From NCBI GenBank assembly GCA_963827935.1, contig CAWHCN010000008.1, positions 124,001-188,000 of the forward strand: a DNA stretch of 64,000 bases, given 5' to 3'. The notes beneath the pieces were generated by a model. It was not told the origin of the DNA. It did not search any database and saw only the letters and a program-made list of their open reading frames with translations. This document shows positions 9,843 to 18,723 of this stretch, in pieces. How positions within the stretch are numbered: position 1 is the first letter of the stretch; each line of letters begins with the position of its first letter. The translations under genes were made by a program, and so were the position numbers. The stretch comes from DATFNV01 sp963827935 (GTDB taxonomy: Bacteria > Planctomycetota > Planctomycetia > Gemmatales > Gemmataceae).

Positions 9843-10691
9843 TCAGCGGGAATCAGGAAAAGTCCAATGCCTCCGCTTGATGGTGTGGGCGGGAACCCAG
9901 GGAACGCTGGGGAGGGAAGAAGCCTGCCTCGCCTTCGTAAACGGAAAGGTGGCGCCGCAGGTTGGCGACGCAACGCGGTAATCGTCGGCGGTCCAGTGCC
10001 TTTGTGCCAGCAGTTGCCGGGCACCCTCGTTGGTATCGGCCCCAAAAGCGCCGCGGCTGGTGTGGAACTCCTGCACCACCAGGACGTTGGGACGCCAGGC
10101 CGCCAGCCGCTCGACAAACGTCTCGGGATTTTCCAGAGGCAGCATCGGGGTGACGCAGATGCCGACGGAGACCCCCGCCGCCCGGACCGCCTCCGCCGCC
10201 TGCCAGCGTTTCTCCAGCGGCGGCGCCTTCGGCTCGAACACCCGCCGCACCGCCTCGCTATCGGTGGGGATGGACAGGTTAACGCGCACCGCCTCGAATT
10301 GTCGTAGCAAATCGAGATCGCGGACCACCAGCGGGCCGCGTGTCTGGATCAGCAGGCGCGGCTGATACGGCAGCAGCACCTCCAGGATGCCGCGCGTCAG
10401 CCGCAGCGAGCGCTCTGCGGGCAGGTACGGATCGGTGACGCTGGAGCAGTAGATCGCCTGCCCCGCCAGCTTGGGCGCTTGCTTCCGGGCCAGGGCAACG
10501 GCGTTGGTCTTGGCCTGAAACCACCGTCCCCACTCCTCGCGCGGGCGGCGGTTCTGCGGCAGGAACATCGCGTAGCAGTATTTACAGCCGAAAGAGCATC
10601 CCAAATAGGGATTACAGCTCCAGTCGAAGCCGCCGCGCTGGATGAAGCCGGTCGCTGGGCTGAAGATCGACCGGGCATTGATCGTTTCCAT
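9843..10691 (-). CDS. SPL-family radical SAM protein
   Basis: 282 residues. The iron-sulfur motif is Cys32-x3-Cys36-x2-Cys39 in CSFGCKYCYA. The next blocks (AIYCSSVTDPYLPAE, LLIQTRGPLVVRDLDLL, VRVNLSIPTDSEAVRRVFEP) match the spore-photoproduct-lyase-like subfamily of uncharacterised bacterial radical SAM proteins. After about 9985 the annotated tail looks random, while another frame reads VANLRRHLSVYEGEAGFFPP and ends at 9853. A one-base indel near 9985 is likely. The reaction is not known for this branch. Confidence 0.8.
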   Translation of the reverse strand: METINARSIFSPATGFIQRGGFDWSCNPYLGCSFGCKYCYAMFLPQNRRPREEWGRWFQAKTNAVALARKQAPKLAGQAIYCSSVTDPYLPAERSLRLTRGILEVLLPYQPRLLIQTRGPLVVRDLDLLRQFEAVRVNLSIPTDSEAVRRVFEPKAPPLEKRWQAAEAVRAAGVSVGICVTPMLPLENPETFVERLAAWRPNVLVVQEFHTSRGAFGADTNEGARQLLAQRHWTADDYRVASPTCGATFPFTKARQASSLPSVPWVPAHTIKRRHWTFPDSR

Positions 10692-10777
10692 CGTTGTGCC
10701 TCACCGGCCCAGCCTTGCCAAGTCACGCCATCGGCCGCACAATACCGTCCTCACCGCCACCCACCAGGAGTCATCGC

Positions 10778-11629
10778 ATGAAGACCGGCATGAATCTGCT
10801 CCTCTGGACGACCCACGTCACCAGCGATCATTTCCCCATTCTGGAGAAGCTCAAGAAAACCGGCTTCGACGGTGTGGAAATCCCGATCTTCGAGGGCGAT
10901 GCCGGCCACTACAAGACGATCCGCAAGCAGCTCGACAACCTGGGCCTCGGCTGCACCACGGTGACAGTCGCCACGCCGGACGCCAACCCGATCAGCCCCG
11001 ACGCCAAGCTCCGCCAGGCCGCGGTCGAGCGGATGAAGTGGGTGATCGAGATGAACGCCATCCTGGGCAGCAGCCTGGTGGCGGGTCCGTACCACTCGCC
11101 GCTGGCGGTCTTCTCGGGGCAGGGGCCGACGGCCGACGAGAAGGCCCGCGCCGCCGACACGCTGCGCCAGGTGGCCGAGGATCGCCCAGCAGCACAAGGT
11201 CATGCTCGCCATCGAATACCTGAACCGCTTCGAGTGCTACTTCCTGACGACCGCGGCCGACGCCCGGGCGCTGGTGCAGGCGGTGAACCATCCCTGTTTT
11301 CGCACGATGTACGACACCTTTCATGCCAACATTGAGGAGAAATCGCCGGCCCCGGCCATCAAGGGCTGGTGGGGCACTTCATCCACGTCCACATCAGCGA
11401 GAACGACCGCGGCACGCCAGGCACCGGCATGGTCCACTGGGACGAAACCTTCCGCGCGCTGCGCGAGGTGAAGTACGACGGCTGGCTGACGATCGAGTCG
11501 TTCGGCCGGGCCCTGCCGGACCTGGCCGCCGCCACCCGCGTCTGGCGCGACCTGTTCCCCAGTGCGGAAGAGGTCTACACCCAGGGGCTGCGCTTCATGA
11601 AGGAGAAGTGGGCGGCCGCGGGGCACTAA
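10778..11629 (+). CDS. D-tagatose/psicose 3-epimerase-like sugar epimerase, two frameshifts
   Basis: ATG 10778 after CCAGGAGTC. Begins MKTGMNLLLWTTHVTSDHF and continues FDGVEIPIFEGDAGHY, typical of the ketose 3-epimerase branch of the AP-endonuclease-2 superfamily. The frame changes at about 11185, giving KVMLAIEYLNRFECYFL (metal-binding Glu) and MYDTFHANIEEK (Asp, His), and again at about 11371, giving GHFIHVHISENDRGTPG and HWDETFRALREVKYDG to TAA 11629. Single-base indels explain both breaks. Probably acts in ketose interconversion. Confidence 0.8.
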
Positions 11630-11646
11630 TCCTCCGTTCCGGACGC

Positions 11647-11755
11647 CCCTCGCCCCCGTCCTCGGGGGAGAGGGGTTGGGGGTGAGGGGGCCGAATCTCC
11701 CCAGACCAAAACCCCTCACCCCCGACCCCTCTCCCCGGAGTACCGGGGCGAGGGG
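11647..11755. repeat. Long GC-rich inverted repeat
   Basis: CCCCTCGCCCCCGTCCTCGG... on the left pairs with ...CCGGGGCGAGGGG on the right over about 40 bases with a few mismatches, between two convergent genes. The unit CCCCTCACCCCCAACCCCTC-like also occurs at 42863-43018. Likely a terminator-type intergenic repeat. Confidence 0.7.
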
Positions 11756-11765
11756 AGCTAAACGG

Positions 11766-12221
11766 CTAAATGAGGCGCACGATGTACGAGATCTGCCCGC
11801 GGTGAAGGGCGAAATGCCCCACCAGGTGGACCAGCGCCTGCACCACCGTCCCAAAGCGCGCCTCCGGATGCGGCGCCAGGAGCGCCTCAGCACTCAAGCC
11901 CCCCACGACGCGGCCAAAGGTCGCCACCGCCGCATCCAGCCCCGCCAGCGCCTCGGCCTTTGTCGGCGGATTGGCTTCGGTGAATTCCCGTTCGCGATCG
12001 CGGACATAGCCACTCCCGCCGAGCTGGGCCCCGACAAAGTAGTTCAGGTTGCCGGTCAGGTGGAGGACCAGGTGCCCGACGGAATTGCCCGGGTCCAGCG
12101 GCTTGTGCCAGAAGGCGGCCTCGGAAAGCGATCCCGCCGCGGCCTTCACCGCCTGGTGCTGATTCTCCAGGGCACCGATCAACGCCCCACAGAGCCCGGC
12201 CCTCAGATCATTGTCGGCCAT
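11766..12221 (-). CDS. DinB/DUF664-family protein
   Basis: 151 residues from ATG 12221 (GGAG nine bases upstream); a longer GTG start at 12242 is less convincing. Four-helix-bundle pattern with three His in the expected metal positions: GHLVLHLTGNLNYFVG, then VQALVHLVGHFALHRGQISY. DinB-like proteins are thiol transferases or damage-inducible metal proteins of mostly unknown function. Confidence 0.8.
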   Translation of the reverse strand: MADNDLRAGLCGALIGALENQHQAVKAAAGSLSEAAFWHKPLDPGNSVGHLVLHLTGNLNYFVGAQLGGSGYVRDREREFTEANPPTKAEALAGLDAAVATFGRVVGGLSAEALLAPHPEARFGTVVQALVHLVGHFALHRGQISYIVRLI

Positions 12222-12277
12222 GATAGTTTCTCCAGGTTGCACAGGTTACCCCGGCCATCATTTAGCCCGCATATCTA

Positions 12278-12429
12278 ACCACAAAGGACACAAAGAACAC
12301 AAAGAAGAGCAGGCCCAGGAACCATAAGCCGGGATCCAGTCCCCGCGGGTGCCCTGACGCCAGCCTGGCTCCGTTCACCGTAATGTCTTGCGATTTCTCC
12401 TCCTTTGTGTTCTTTGTGTCCTTTGTGGT
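12278..12429. repeat. Widely spaced 27-bp perfect inverted repeat built of CACAAAG units
   Basis: Left arm 12278-12304 begins ACCACAAAGGACACAAAG; right arm 12403-12429 is its exact reverse complement, with 98 bases between. Each arm consists of three near-copies of a 9-10-mer CACAAAGRA. It occupies the gap between the DinB and DUF1573 genes. Confidence 0.75.
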
Positions 12430-12555
12430 GAAAGATGCAGGCTAGTACCGCTTGCCGCATCATGAAACGGCCAATCCGTCTTCACGAAGACGGGGACTCA
12501 CGCTAGAATCGCCGCCGTTGGCCCGGCAGCACACCAAGGAGGCGGGAAGGGAATC

Positions 12556-13551
12556 ATGCGGAAGGCGCTGTTTGTCATACTGTCCGTTGTCGCGGGGGCC
12601 GGGGCGGTGCGCGGCAATGATGACTCCCCGTGGGCCGAGAAGCTCTTCGACAACAAGACCGAACACGACTTCGGCAATGTGCCGCACGGCGCCCAGATGT
12701 TCCACAAGTTCGCCTTCAAGAACATCTATGCCGTGCCCCTCGACGTGACCATCACGCGCATTTCGTGCGGCTGCACCACGGCAGCAGCATCCACTCAGCG
12801 GGTCGGCCCGCACGAGCGGGGGAGCATCGACGTTAACATGAACGGCCGCGTGTTCACCAACGCCCGGACCGTCAGCGTCTTTGTGCAGTTCAGCAATCCA
12901 CAATTCTACTCGACGGCCACGCTGAAGGTGAGCGCCAACAGCCGGCCGGACATCGTCTTCAACCCCGGCCAGGTTAATTTCGGCGTCGTGCCCCAGGGCC
13001 AGGGCGCCGCCCAGGACATCACCGTCGAATATGCCGGCACCTTCCCCTGGAAGGTGGACAACCAGGTCGTCACCAACGGCCTACCGGTGGAAGCGAAGGT
13101 GGATGTCCTGCGGACCGATCCCGGGGTGAGGGGGTACCGAATCAGCGTGAGCCTGAAGGCCGACACGCCGCCGGGTGTCCTCAAGGGGGAAATGTTCCTG
13201 AAGACCAACGACCCGGCCAGCCCGCTGTTGCCGGTGCTGATCGAGGGGAACGTACAGCCGGCCCTGACCGTGGCCCCGGCCGCCGTGCGCCTGACCGCCG
13301 CGGTGAACGAATCACGCAGTGCCAGCGTGGTGGTTCGCGGCAACAAGCCGTTTCGGATCCTGTCGGTGGACGGCGGCGGCGAGGGGCTGGCGGTGGCCAA
13401 CGCCCTGCCCGACACGCCGTCCGACACCCACCGTCTGACCTTCCGCCTGAAAAAGGAAGATGCCGGCGACTTCCGGCGCAAGCTGCAAATCAAGACCGAC
13501 CTTCAGTCGGCCCCGGTCACCGTCACGGTGGAAGGGATTGTCACGCCGTGA
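12556..13551 (+). CDS. Exported DUF1573-domain protein
   Basis: 331 residues. ATG 12556 is preceded by AAGGAGGCGGGAAGG, a strong ribosome binding site. Signal peptide at 1-20 (LFVILSVVAGAGAVRG). The DUF1573 signature is visible: EHDFGNVPHGAQMFHKFAFK and ITRISCGCTTAAAS, an ASH/Ig-like fold with the SCGCT motif. Two further Ig-like segments follow. Function unknown; usually periplasmic or surface-exposed in planctomycetes and Bacteroidetes. Confidence 0.85.
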   Translation: MRKALFVILSVVAGAGAVRGNDDSPWAEKLFDNKTEHDFGNVPHGAQMFHKFAFKNIYAVPLDVTITRISCGCTTAAASTQRVGPHERGSIDVNMNGRVFTNARTVSVFVQFSNPQFYSTATLKVSANSRPDIVFNPGQVNFGVVPQGQGAAQDITVEYAGTFPWKVDNQVVTNGLPVEAKVDVLRTDPGVRGYRISVSLKADTPPGVLKGEMFLKTNDPASPLLPVLIEGNVQPALTVAPAAVRLTAAVNESRSASVVVRGNKPFRILSVDGGGEGLAVANALPDTPSDTHRLTFRLKKEDAGDFRRKLQIKTDLQSAPVTVTVEGIVTP

Positions 13552-13565
13552 CCGCGGCATAGTTG

Positions 13566-13812
13566 TAAGGCGAACGGCAGGAGATAGTAGCCCGCTCGCT
13601 CCAGCCGGACGCCTGCCAAGTTGAACTGAAGTCGCCGCGACTTCTGTTCAACCTGGCGCGCACGCCGCAAGACCTTGTGAAATACCGACATCCGCCTTCA
13701 CGATTCAGCTCGAAGCGCCAGGTTGAACAGAATTCAGATGTGCCCGGGAACGCTCAGACGGTCCCATGCGGCACCGGGCAGAGGGGAGCTTATCTCCTGC
13801 CGTTCGCCTAAC
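13566..13812. mobile_element. MITE-like non-coding element with 19-bp terminal inverted repeats
   Basis: Perfect inverted ends: AGGCGAACGGCAGGAGATA at 13568-13586 and its complement at 13791-13809, extendable by 3 bases with one mismatch. The total is about 245 bp with no open frame of note. Inside is a 15-bp stem near 13620-13652 centred on GAAGTCGCCGCGACTTC, and GTTCAACCTGGCG / CGCCAGGTTGAAC as a second inverted pair. The structure fits a miniature inverted-repeat element; I see no clear target duplication. Confidence 0.5.
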
Positions 13813-14013
13813 GGGGGAGGCACGCTGTTCAGACGACTTCGAGGCCTGCCCCCGGACGGACACCATCGTCACGTTCGAGCCGCTCGTTCCGGGGCGGGCA
13901 ATCTTCGTCGCGTATTCATCGAATCTACACAAATCGCCGGTAAGATCGCCACCGACCGGCTGCACCTAGTGCCAGCCCGGAGACGGCGAGTCCGGCTCAA
14001 CGCGGAGAGGCCA

Positions 14014-14694
14014 GATGTCCAAGCATTCTCGAACGCGACCTGGACGAGCTTCAGAAGGATCTGCTGGCGCTGGCCGCCTCGGTCGAGGAAGCCATCCACA
14101 AGGCGATTCGGGCTCTCCAGGATCGTGACGTGGCCCTGGCTTTGCGAAGTTATCGAGGGCGACAACGACATCGACGAGGAGGAGAACCACGTCGAAGAAG
14201 AGTGCTTGAAGGTGCTGGCGCTGCACCAGCCGGTTGCCGTGGACCTGCGCCGCGTCACGTCGGTGCTGCTGATCAACACCGACCTGGAACGCATGGCCGA
14301 TCTGGCGGAAGACATCGCCGAGCGCGCCGTGGCCCTGGCGCGCTGGCCGGCAATCCCCATTCCCGCCGACCTGCAACGCATGACCGATCTGACCAGCAGC
14401 ATGGTCCGCCAAGCCCTCGATGCGTTTGTCAACCTCGACGCCAAGCTGGCCCGCCTGGTCTGCCGCCTGGACGACGAGGTGGACCGCTACAACAAAAGCA
14501 TCATTGACGAATTGATCCGGCTGATGCAACGCTCGCCGGACATGGTCGAGCCGGGCCTGTCGTTCTTTTCCGCTACCCGGCATCTGGAGCGGATTGCCGA
14601 CCACGCGACCAACATCGGCGAAGACGTGATCTACCTGGTGGAAGGCGCCATTGTGCGGCATCGCCCGGCCGCCGTGCGCGGGGAGGACTCGTAG
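14014..14694 (+). CDS. phoU: PhoU-family phosphate signalling protein, two frameshifts
   Basis: ATG 14014 (MSKH) needs one base removed near 14027 to continue as LERDLDELQKDLLALAAS and one near 14146 to join EVIEGDNDIDEEENHVEEEC. From there the frame is intact to TAG 14694: CLKVLALHQPVAVDLRRVTS and FFSATRHLERIADHATNIGE are the two PhoU metal-binding E(D)xxxD-type repeats. PhoU inhibits the PhoR kinase through the Pst transporter. It lies 3 bases upstream of a PhoB-like regulator, so the two are co-transcribed. Confidence 0.85.
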   Translation, partial: DVQAFSNATWTSFRRICWRWPPRSRKPSTRRFGLSRIVTWPWLCEVIEGDNDIDEEENHVEEECLKVLALHQPVAVDLRRVTSVLLINTDLERMADLAEDIAERAVALARWPAIPIPADLQRMTDLTSSMVRQALDAFVNLDAKLARLVCRLDDEVDRYNKSIIDELIRLMQRSPDMVEPGLSFFSATRHLERIADHATNIGEDVIYLVEGAIVRHRPAAVRGEDS

Positions 14695-14697
14695 CGA

Positions 14698-15435
14698 ATG
14701 GGAGGCTTAACCTTGACGACCGTTTCCGCCGCCCCGACGACGGTAACGCCGCGCTCCCGGGTCCTGGTGATCGAGGACGAGCGGGCCCTGACCGAGGTGC
14801 TCACCTACAATCTACAGCGCGAAGGATACGATACCATCGTGGCCCACGACGGCCAGGAAGGCCTGCGCAAGGCCCAGACGCTCTTGCCCGACCTGATCCT
14901 GCTCGACCTGATGCTGCCCGTGATGAGCGGGCTGGAAGTCTGCCGTGAACTCAAGGCCGGCGAGCGCACCCGCGATATTCCCATCCTGATGCTGACCGCC
15001 AAGACCGAGGAAACCGACCAGGTGGTCGGATTTTCGCTGGGTGCCGACGATTACGTCAACAAGCCGTTCGGCGTCAAGGCGCTAATGGCCCGCATCAAGG
15101 CCCTCCAGCGCCGCCGCGAAGGGGGCAACGACCCCTCGACGGTCGTGGAGCACCTGGGCGTGCGGATCGACCGGTTGCGACACCGGGCCTTTGTCGGCGA
15201 CGTGGAATTGAGCCTCACGCCGACGGAATTTCGTCTGCTGGAGTGCCTGCTGCGCCAGCCGGGCCGCGCCTTCTCCCGGCACCAGCTGATGGATGCAGCC
15301 ATCGGCGAAGGGCAGATCGTGCTGGAACGGACCATCGATGTGCACATCAAGACGCTGCGCAAGAAAATGGGCGACTCCGACCTGATCGAGACGGTGCGCG
15401 GGGTGGGCTACCGTTTCCGGGAGGCGCCGGAGTAA
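14698..15435 (+). CDS. phoB: OmpR/PhoB-family response regulator
   Basis: 245 residues. Receiver domain at about 20-140 with acidic pocket Glu26/Asp27, phospho-acceptor Asp70 in LILLDLMLP, Thr100 and Lys122 (YVNKPF). The C-terminal winged helix (150-245) has ELSLTPTEFRLLECLLRQPG and TIDVHIKTLRKKMG. Directly after phoU, so probably the phosphate-starvation regulator PhoB; no histidine kinase is in the window. The gene symbol is inferred from domain order and context. Confidence 0.85.
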   Translation: MGGLTLTTVSAAPTTVTPRSRVLVIEDERALTEVLTYNLQREGYDTIVAHDGQEGLRKAQTLLPDLILLDLMLPVMSGLEVCRELKAGERTRDIPILMLTAKTEETDQVVGFSLGADDYVNKPFGVKALMARIKALQRRREGGNDPSTVVEHLGVRIDRLRHRAFVGDVELSLTPTEFRLLECLLRQPGRAFSRHQLMDAAIGEGQIVLERTIDVHIKTLRKKMGDSDLIETVRGVGYRFREAPE

Positions 15436-15439
15436 CAGC

Positions 15440-15502
15440 GAGCCGGGAGCGTGAGCGACCGGAGTTCGTGCTCGGAACTCCGGTCGCTCACGCTCCCGGC
15501 TC
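15440..15502. terminator. Perfect 28-bp palindrome between convergent genes
   Basis: Arms 15440-15467 (GAGCCGGGAGCGTGAGCGAC...) and 15475-15502 are exact reverse complements with a 7-base loop. It separates the PhoB-like gene from the convergent FAD oxidoreductase and should stop transcription from both sides. Confidence 0.8.
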
Positions 15503-15512
15503 GCCCTTGCGG

Positions 15513-16829
15513 TCAGCGCTTCTGCCCATCCGGCAGGAACAGCTCATTCACCTTGTTGGTCGCCACTTCCGGCGGGGCCTGGTCCGTCCAGGCGGGGATC
15601 GACTTTTTCTCCGGCGGATAAAGCGACTCCATCGGTCCCCAAACGGCGTCCACGCGATCGGTGAACAGGTCGCCGATCAGCAGGTCGGTGACCAGGCCCT
15701 TGAGATGCGGGAAAGTCGCGGACGAACTTGCCGAAGCTGAAGCCGTCGTAGTACTCGCAGACCAGCCGGCGCATGCGGTCGACGCCTTGGTTGAACATCG
15801 GCGCCCCACTTGCCGAGCTGGGCGGCCGACACGTCGCCCTTGGCCAGCCCCTCGGCGATGGCGTCGGCGGCCAGCTCGCCCGACTTCAGGGCCAGCAGCA
15901 CGCCGGACGAATAGAGCGGATCGAGGAAGCCGAAGGCGTCGCCGATCAGCACCCAGCCGTCGCCGGCCACCTGCTTGGAGCGATAGGAATAGTCCTTGGT
16001 GGCGAAGTAGCCGGTCGCACGCGCGTGCCGATCGACACGCGCTCCTTGACTGCCGGGACAGGCCTCGACTTCCTCGTTGTAGGTCTGCTCGTGGCTGCCG
16101 CGGCCCTTGAAGAGATAGTCGAACGGGGCGACGACGCCGACGCTGATGGTGTTGTCGTGCTGCGGGATGTACCACAACCAGCCTTGCTTGTTCGGTGGTC
16201 TGGATGACGAGGGTGGCCCCCTCGTCGCGGCCCGGTGTCGCGGTAGGCGCCCTCCCAGTAGGTCCAGATCGGCCCCCTTGTTCAGCACCGGGTCCCACAG
16301 CCGCAGCTTGAAGCGGTTCTGCAGCATCGTGCTCTGGCCGCTGGCATCGACGACCACCTTGGCCCGGACCTCTTCCTGCGAGCCGTCCTCCTTCTGGATG
16401 CGCACGCCGACGGCTCGGTCGCCCTCGAAGAGCACCTCCAGCACGCGGGTCGCCTGGTGGACCTCGACGCCCTGTTCCGCGGCGTTGTCGCAGCATCATC
16501 AGGTCGAACTCGCTGCGGATGACCTGCCAGGTCTGCGAGCACTCGTGCGGCTTGTTGTCGTGGAAGTAGAACGGGGCCGACAGCTTGCCGCTGGCGTTGA
16601 CGAACTGCACGCTGTACTTCTTGACGAAGGGGCTGGCCTTCATCTTGTCGAGCATCTTGAGCCGCTGGAACACCCAGTACGTCTCGGGGATCAGCGATTC
16701 GCCGATGTGGAAGCGCGGGAAGCGTTCGCGCTCGAAGAGCTTGACCCGGCAGCCGTGCTGGGCGAGCAGGGTCGAAACGGTGCTGCCCGCGGGCCCGCCG
16801 CCGATGACGACGACGTCCGCCGTCTCCAT
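15513..16829 (-). CDS. FAD-dependent oxidoreductase (halogenase/geranylgeranyl-reductase-like), heavily frameshifted
   Basis: ATG 16829 follows a GGGGGGAG site. N-terminus VVVIGGGPAGSTVSTLLAQ is the FAD Rossmann motif, then RFPRFHIGESLIPETYWVF, characteristic of tryptophan-halogenase-like monooxygenases. Later blocks are spread over three frames: GVRIQKEDGSQEEVRAKVVV, DASGQSTMLQNRF, YIPQHDNTISVGVVAPFDYL, DGWVLIGDAFGFLDPLYSSG and FGKFVRDFP to TGA 15513. At least five indels are needed. The halogenase WxWxIP motif is not seen, so a halogenase call is not justified. Confidence 0.7.
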   Translation of the reverse strand: METADVVVIGGGPAGSTVSTLLAQHGCRVKLFERERFPRFHIGESLIPETYWVFQRLKMLDKMKASPFVKKYSVQFVNASGKLSAPFYFHDNKPHECSQTWQVIRSEFDLMMLRQRRGTGRRGPPGDPRAGGALRGRPSRRRAHPEGGRLAGRGPGQGGRRCQRPEHDAAEPLQAAAVGPGAEQGGRSGPTGRAPTATPGRDEGATLVIQTTEQARLVVVHPAARQHHQRRRRRPVRLSLQGPRQPRADLQRGSRGLSRQSRSACRSARACDRLLRHQGLFLSLQAGGRRRLGADRRRLRLPRSALFVRRAAGPEVGRAGRRRHRRGAGQGRRVGRPARQVGRRCSTKASTACAGWSASTTTASASASSSATFPHLKGLVTDLLIGDLFTDRVDAVWGPMESLYPPEKKSIPAWTDQAPPEVATNKVNELFLPDGQKR

Positions 16830-16977
16830 GAAACTCCCCCCGTTTAGCGGCGGATCGCAGATCCGCGCGGTTTCGGCCATCGCCACGCGCTACCTATCGG
16901 CTTGCACCTCGCCTGCGCCGTTTGGTATACATCCTATACGATCACCGCATCCTCAGTGGCGGCAGAGGAGGTGTTGC

Positions 16978-17575
16978 ATGAAAGGTGTCATGGCATCGGT
17001 CCCGGAGTGGGTCCTCGATCAGCGCAAGCGAACTGGCGCCGACCAGAGGGATGAGAATGTGGGCCGGAGTACTGCATATCATGCCCGAGCCGAACCGCGA
17101 GCATCAGGATCTGGAAGGAGCGTTGGAAGCCTACCTCCGCTCGCACTGGGGGCGACCGAACGGGAACAAGGTGTACCACCGGATCAACCTGAGCCCGCCG
17201 GGCGGTTGGCCCGACGACTATCGCATCCCCGACTTGCTGCTTCTGAGCCCGCCGAATTTCGCCGCTGACCACAACGAGTACTTCGAGGGTGCCGTGGATG
17301 CCGTCGTCGAACTCCGTAGCCCCGGTGACGAGTCGTACGACAAGCTCCCCTTCTACGAGGATTTGGGCGTCGGGGAAGTGTGGATCATCGACCGCGACAC
17401 GAAGGAGCCCAAGGTCTATTTGCTGCGGAAAGGCCGCTATCGCAAGGTCCGCGCCGTCGGCGGCTGGGTGCGCAGTCCGCTCACGGGCATGGAAATGCAA
17501 GCCGACGGCCGAGGCAAGCTCCTCATCCGCCGCCTCGGCGACGACGCCAGCCGCACGGAACTCCCCGAAGGGTAG
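16978..17575 (+). CDS. Uma2-family (DUF820) putative endonuclease, frameshifted near the start
   Basis: ATG 16978 follows AGAGGAGGTG. MKGVMASVPEWVLDQRKRTG is a common Uma2 N-terminus. One extra A near 17052 shifts the frame; after it the protein reads MWAGVLHIMPEPNREHQ, GGWPDDYRIPDLLLLSPP, AVVELRSPGDESYDKLPFY and GVGEVWIIDRDTKEP. The Asp in RIPDL, the VELRSPGDE segment and EVWIID form the PD-(D/E)XK-like core. The possible alternative start at GTG 16985 lacks support. Confidence 0.8.
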
Positions 17576-17590
17576 TGCATTGTCAACTCC

Positions 17591-17648
17591 GAGCCGGAAG
17601 CGTCAGCGACGGTTGGTTTTCACAATCCGTCGCTAACGCTTCCGGCTC
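17591..17648. terminator. 22-bp palindrome between convergent genes
   Basis: Arms 17591-17612 (GAGCCGGAAGCGTCAGCGAC...) and 17627-17648 pair with a single mismatch that would be a G-U pair in RNA; the loop is 14 bases. Same core as 6979-7034. Confidence 0.75.
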
Positions 17649-17657
17649 GGATGCGAT

Positions 17658-18464
17658 TCACTTCTGATCGGCCGGCACCTCGAACACCTCGCCGCGCTTC
17701 GCCAATCGCAGAATGTACACCGTGCCATCCGGGTTGGCGGTGGCCAGGTAGCGGCCCTCCGGCGAAAAGGCCACACCGTGCAGAAACCACGTCTGGGGCG
17801 GGAAGAAGCGGATTTCCCGACTCCGCGGCATCCCGGCACTCAGGTCCCACAGCCGGATGGTGCCCTCCTCGGAGTCGTCGGAGGCCAGCAACCGGCCGTC
17901 GGCACGGCAGGCTACCGTTACCGGTTTCGTGATCGTTCCGGTCAGCTGCCGCTTCTCAGTCATCGTCGCCAGGTCCCACAGCCGGAGGGTGCCATCGTCG
18001 CTGGACGAGGCCAGTGTGACGCCATCCGGCAGCCAGGCCACGCCGCGCACGTCTTTCTGATGGCCGGCCAGCGTCGCGACCACCCAGCCGCTCGCCAGGT
18101 CCCAAAGACAAAGGGCGCTGTTGGGGCCGGCCGCTGCCAGCACCTTGCCGTCCGGGCTGAAGGCCAGGCCGTCCACGACGCTGGCCGCGCCTTGCAACAT
18201 GCGTATCGGCTTGCCGCTGTCCACGTCCCACAGCTCGATCGTCCTGGCGTAGCCGCCGGCCGCCAACGTGCGACCGTCCGGACTGAACGCGACCGTTCCC
18301 AATTGCTTATCACCGTGCTTCAAGATAGCCACTATCTCGGGCGGGGCCTTGCCAGCGTCCCCGCCGCCAGCCTAGGCCAGCAACTCGGCCGGAATGTCCT
18401 CGCGCTTGAGGGCGTCGGCCGGCGCGGTCTTGGCGGCTAGCTCCTTCGGATTGGGCAGTTTCCG
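17658..18464 (-). pseudogene. WD40-repeat protein remnant with in-frame stop
   Basis: From 18332 down the frame encodes at least five WD40 blades (VAFSPDGRTLAAGGYARTIE, LWDVDSGKPI, FSPDGKVLAAAGPNSALCLW, SSSDDGTLRLWDLATMTEK). Upstream, the same frame reads LPNPKELAAKTAPADALKRE then DIPAELLA, a TAG at about 18373, and AGGGDAGKAPPEIVAILKHG. That leader resembles those of planctomycete WD40/kinase-linked proteins, but it begins abruptly at a partial palindrome (18465-18493). So this is a 5'-truncated copy with a nonsense codon. Confidence 0.65.
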
Positions 18465-18493
18465 GGACGAGCCGGGAGCGTAAGCGGCCGGAG

Positions 18494-18639
18494 GCGTCGG
18501 CGTCCTGGAGCCGATGGCGGCGGGCGTAGCGATAAACGAGCGGAGCGTACAGGGCGACGAATTGCCGCCAGGCGTCGGCATCGGCCGCATCGCGCAGGCG
18601 AACCAGCAGACTGGGACGCGTCGGCGGTGGCTCGGTCAT
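18494..18639 (-). pseudogene. N-terminal fragment of an ECF-type sigma factor
   Basis: From 18639 the frame reads MTEPPPTRPSLLVRLRDAAD then AWRQFVALYAPLVYRYARRH, the start of region 2 in planctomycete ECF sigma factors. It stops matching after LQDADA, where a half palindrome (GAGCCGGGAGCGTAAGCGGC) joins it to the WD40 remnant. Regions 2.4 and 4 are absent, so it cannot act as a sigma factor. Confidence 0.6.
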
Positions 18640-18723
18640 GCCGGTCCCTCCGAGGATACTTCTGCGGCCGCGGGGAAACCTTTCAGGGAATTGTCGACAC
18701 CGAGCGCACGCAGAAGCTCGCGG

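Noticed and set aside
15513..16829. Flavin-dependent tryptophan halogenase
   Set aside because: The HIGESLIP block fits, but the WxWxIP motif is not seen, and the damage prevents a specific call.
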